Positions 62,371 through 64,000 of a stretch of 64,000 nucleotides of DNA are shown piece by piece. The DNA comes from Lichenostomus cassidix (Eukaryota > Chordata > Aves > Passeriformes > Meliphagidae). Within the stretch, counting starts at the first letter, position 1. Each line of letters opens with the position of its first letter. The position numbers and the translations under genes are program-made. The notes under the pieces are model-generated. The model was not told the DNA's origin. It saw only the letters and a program-made list of their open reading frames with translations, and searched no databases. Location of the stretch: contig CM039182.1 of NCBI GenBank assembly GCA_008360975.2, positions 22,726,324 to 22,790,323 of the forward strand, read 5' to 3'.

Positions 62371-64000
62371 GCCAAAAGCTGGCCAATGTGGACCCCTGCG
62401 ATTCTGCTCCAGAGAGGTGTCACAAAGGAGGACATGGCAAGAGAGGTCACTACTTCAGCTGCCTGGGGATGTCCCTTTGGGTGTCACAGCCAGCTGGAAT
62501 AGATTAGGATAGCACATACACAGATCTATTCTGAAGTAGCTGCTGCACACTCACTTCACACCATTCAGTTAATCCCATCTAACTTCTGAGTACAAACAAG
62601 TATTTAACTTCACTGGGTCTAAACCTGGAACAGCACAGGTACCTTGGCTGCCCTGAGCAGGTGAGATGCCTGCTACACTCAGGTGTCAGAAGGAGGGGAG
62701 GGAAAGGGTGGTAGAGAGAGGTCTGGATCAGGGAGGCAGTTAGCATTAATGCTGACAAAATCTGTGTCTTTTCCTCCGAGATTATAATCAGGCTTGACCT
62801 AAGAGTATCAGCTAATTAGTGCATACATACTGGCTTTTATAACTTGAACCCTGCTGGTCAACACAGACATAGAGTTAGGTTTTAAATTTTTGATTAGCAC
62901 ATTGTATCTCCGTGTGATCCCGAATCAATATAGAAGGCTGTCACAGTAGGGACAAAGAAGCTGCCCTCAGTGAGGCAGACCCAGCCGATGACTGGATCAA
63001 ATGTAAAGGGAAAAGAGCTCTTCTGACTCTCAGCAGTCACCAAGGATTTAACAATAAGTTTAGGGATCATTTCTGCTGTGAAATGTATCAGCACTGCCTA
63101 CCCTTGAATCAGAAACTCCATGTGTTATCCTGTGCTCCCCTTCTTCATTGTGCCTGGGTGCACAGTCCACATTTCAAATCCTATGTGTGAGTACATTGCA
63201 ACAATGGCAGCTTAGTTGTAGGAGTTCAACTAAATTAAATACTTTATGTTGCTTATTTGCAATTTCAAATGGAAGCACCTGCTAAAAGAGGACTCATCTA
63301 GACACCTGGTTTTCTCTTCTCAGTTTTGATTCAGAGCAGAAAAGGGAAGGGAACCTCAGAATTACAGCATTATAGTCCCTTTAAATAACTGTTGAACCTT
63401 CTTTAGAGGGAAGTTAATGGGTCTTCTTGTATCTCAGGTGGAAGTGCATATGCCCATATTCAGCATGGGCTTGCATGCTCTTGATGGCTTGGCCATCTTC
63501 TTGATTGCTCTAGGGCTCTCCTTCCTTCCTTCTCTTATTTTCCTTTTTTCCTATAGAAAAAAGTTCAGAAAACGTGGCCTGAATGTTGAATGAAAAAAAA
63601 ATCACATTATTTAATTCCATCTGTATTTTAAATGGCTGTGTTTTGGACAAATCTGAATGCAATAAACTTTAGCTGTATTTTTAAAAATCCATGAAAAATA
63701 AATGACCATTTTTCAAGCACCCTATTAGCTGATTGATGTTTTCAATTACCTTTCTTCTATGTCCACTAAAAGCTCAGTCAAGGGCTTGCTGATGCTAACA
63801 GACATCTTTCAAGTTGTCACAAAAAGATTTCTCAATCAAACCCTAAAGGCACTATTTTTATCAGTATTTGTCAAGTTCAGCTCAAAATATTAAAATTAAA
63901 TGAGAGAAATCCAGGTCTTCAAGGCACTAACTTGAATAAATACCAGAAAATTAAACTAAATTCAGTCATGTTTCCAGCAATTCCACTCAATCCAGTGGCA
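62371..64000. other. Unique sequence to the window end
   Basis: No gene, RNA or repeat was recognised. Short A runs occur near 63591-63601. Confidence 0.5.

Noticed and set aside
1..64000. An undescribed multi-gene system
   Set aside because: No supportable gene, let alone a gene cluster, is present. The content is vertebrate intergenic or intronic DNA with decayed retroelements.

Overview
This window reads as vertebrate nuclear DNA, most likely from a bird. The main support is the repeat content: chicken-repeat-1 (CR1) LINE fragments of several ages, and two solo LTRs that I recognise from memory as avian ERVL-type LTR families. Remnants of older amniote repeats (palindromic MITE-like elements and a MIR-like SINE) are also present. 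The sequence is visibly AT-rich, and open frames are short and scattered over all six frames. There are no operon-like gene runs, ribosome binding sites, CRISPR arrays or bacterial mobile elements.

I found no protein-coding gene, rRNA or tRNA that I can support. The longest open frames (191, 155, 147 and 141 codons) lie in a GC-rich LTR, across a homopolymer run, or in GC-rich blocks where several frames are open at once. The window is best described as a gene-poor intergenic stretch or a large intron. The two possible exon-like signals (22642-22719 plus; 13354-13590 minus) are weak and are given only as leads.

Layout: 1-3131 is mostly unique sequence with a CR1 reverse-transcriptase scrap (405-540, minus). 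3132-4191 is a solo LTR (minus). 4192-17059 is unique sequence with a CR1 3' end (7258-7420, minus), a palindromic MITE-like relic (9095-9219), a doubtful CR1 scrap (12272-12346) and A-rich runs. 17060-17895 is a rearranged CR1 (minus) lacking its reverse transcriptase. 17896-27435 is mostly unique, with several stretches that look like conserved non-coding elements, plus a MITE half and a SINE (21629-21920). 27436-27972 is a second solo LTR (minus). 27973-42828 is largely featureless. 42829-43434 holds two microsatellites. 43834-44093 and 47011-47247 form a diverged same-strand duplicate pair. 45775-46045 is a GC-rich block. 50777-50850 is a CR1 3' end (minus). 52174-53728 is a CR1 (plus) split by about 0.87 kb of unrelated sequence. 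57545-58030 is a GC-rich block. 58150-58685 and 62222-62370 are very old CR1 fragments (plus). The rest is unremarkable.

The window does not show an interacting gene system. Its most interesting content is the unexplained duplicate pair at about 44 and 47 kb, the possible unknown insert inside the CR1 at 52.7-53.6 kb, and several enhancer-like candidate stretches. All repeat calls rest on recalled family consensus sequences, not on a search.
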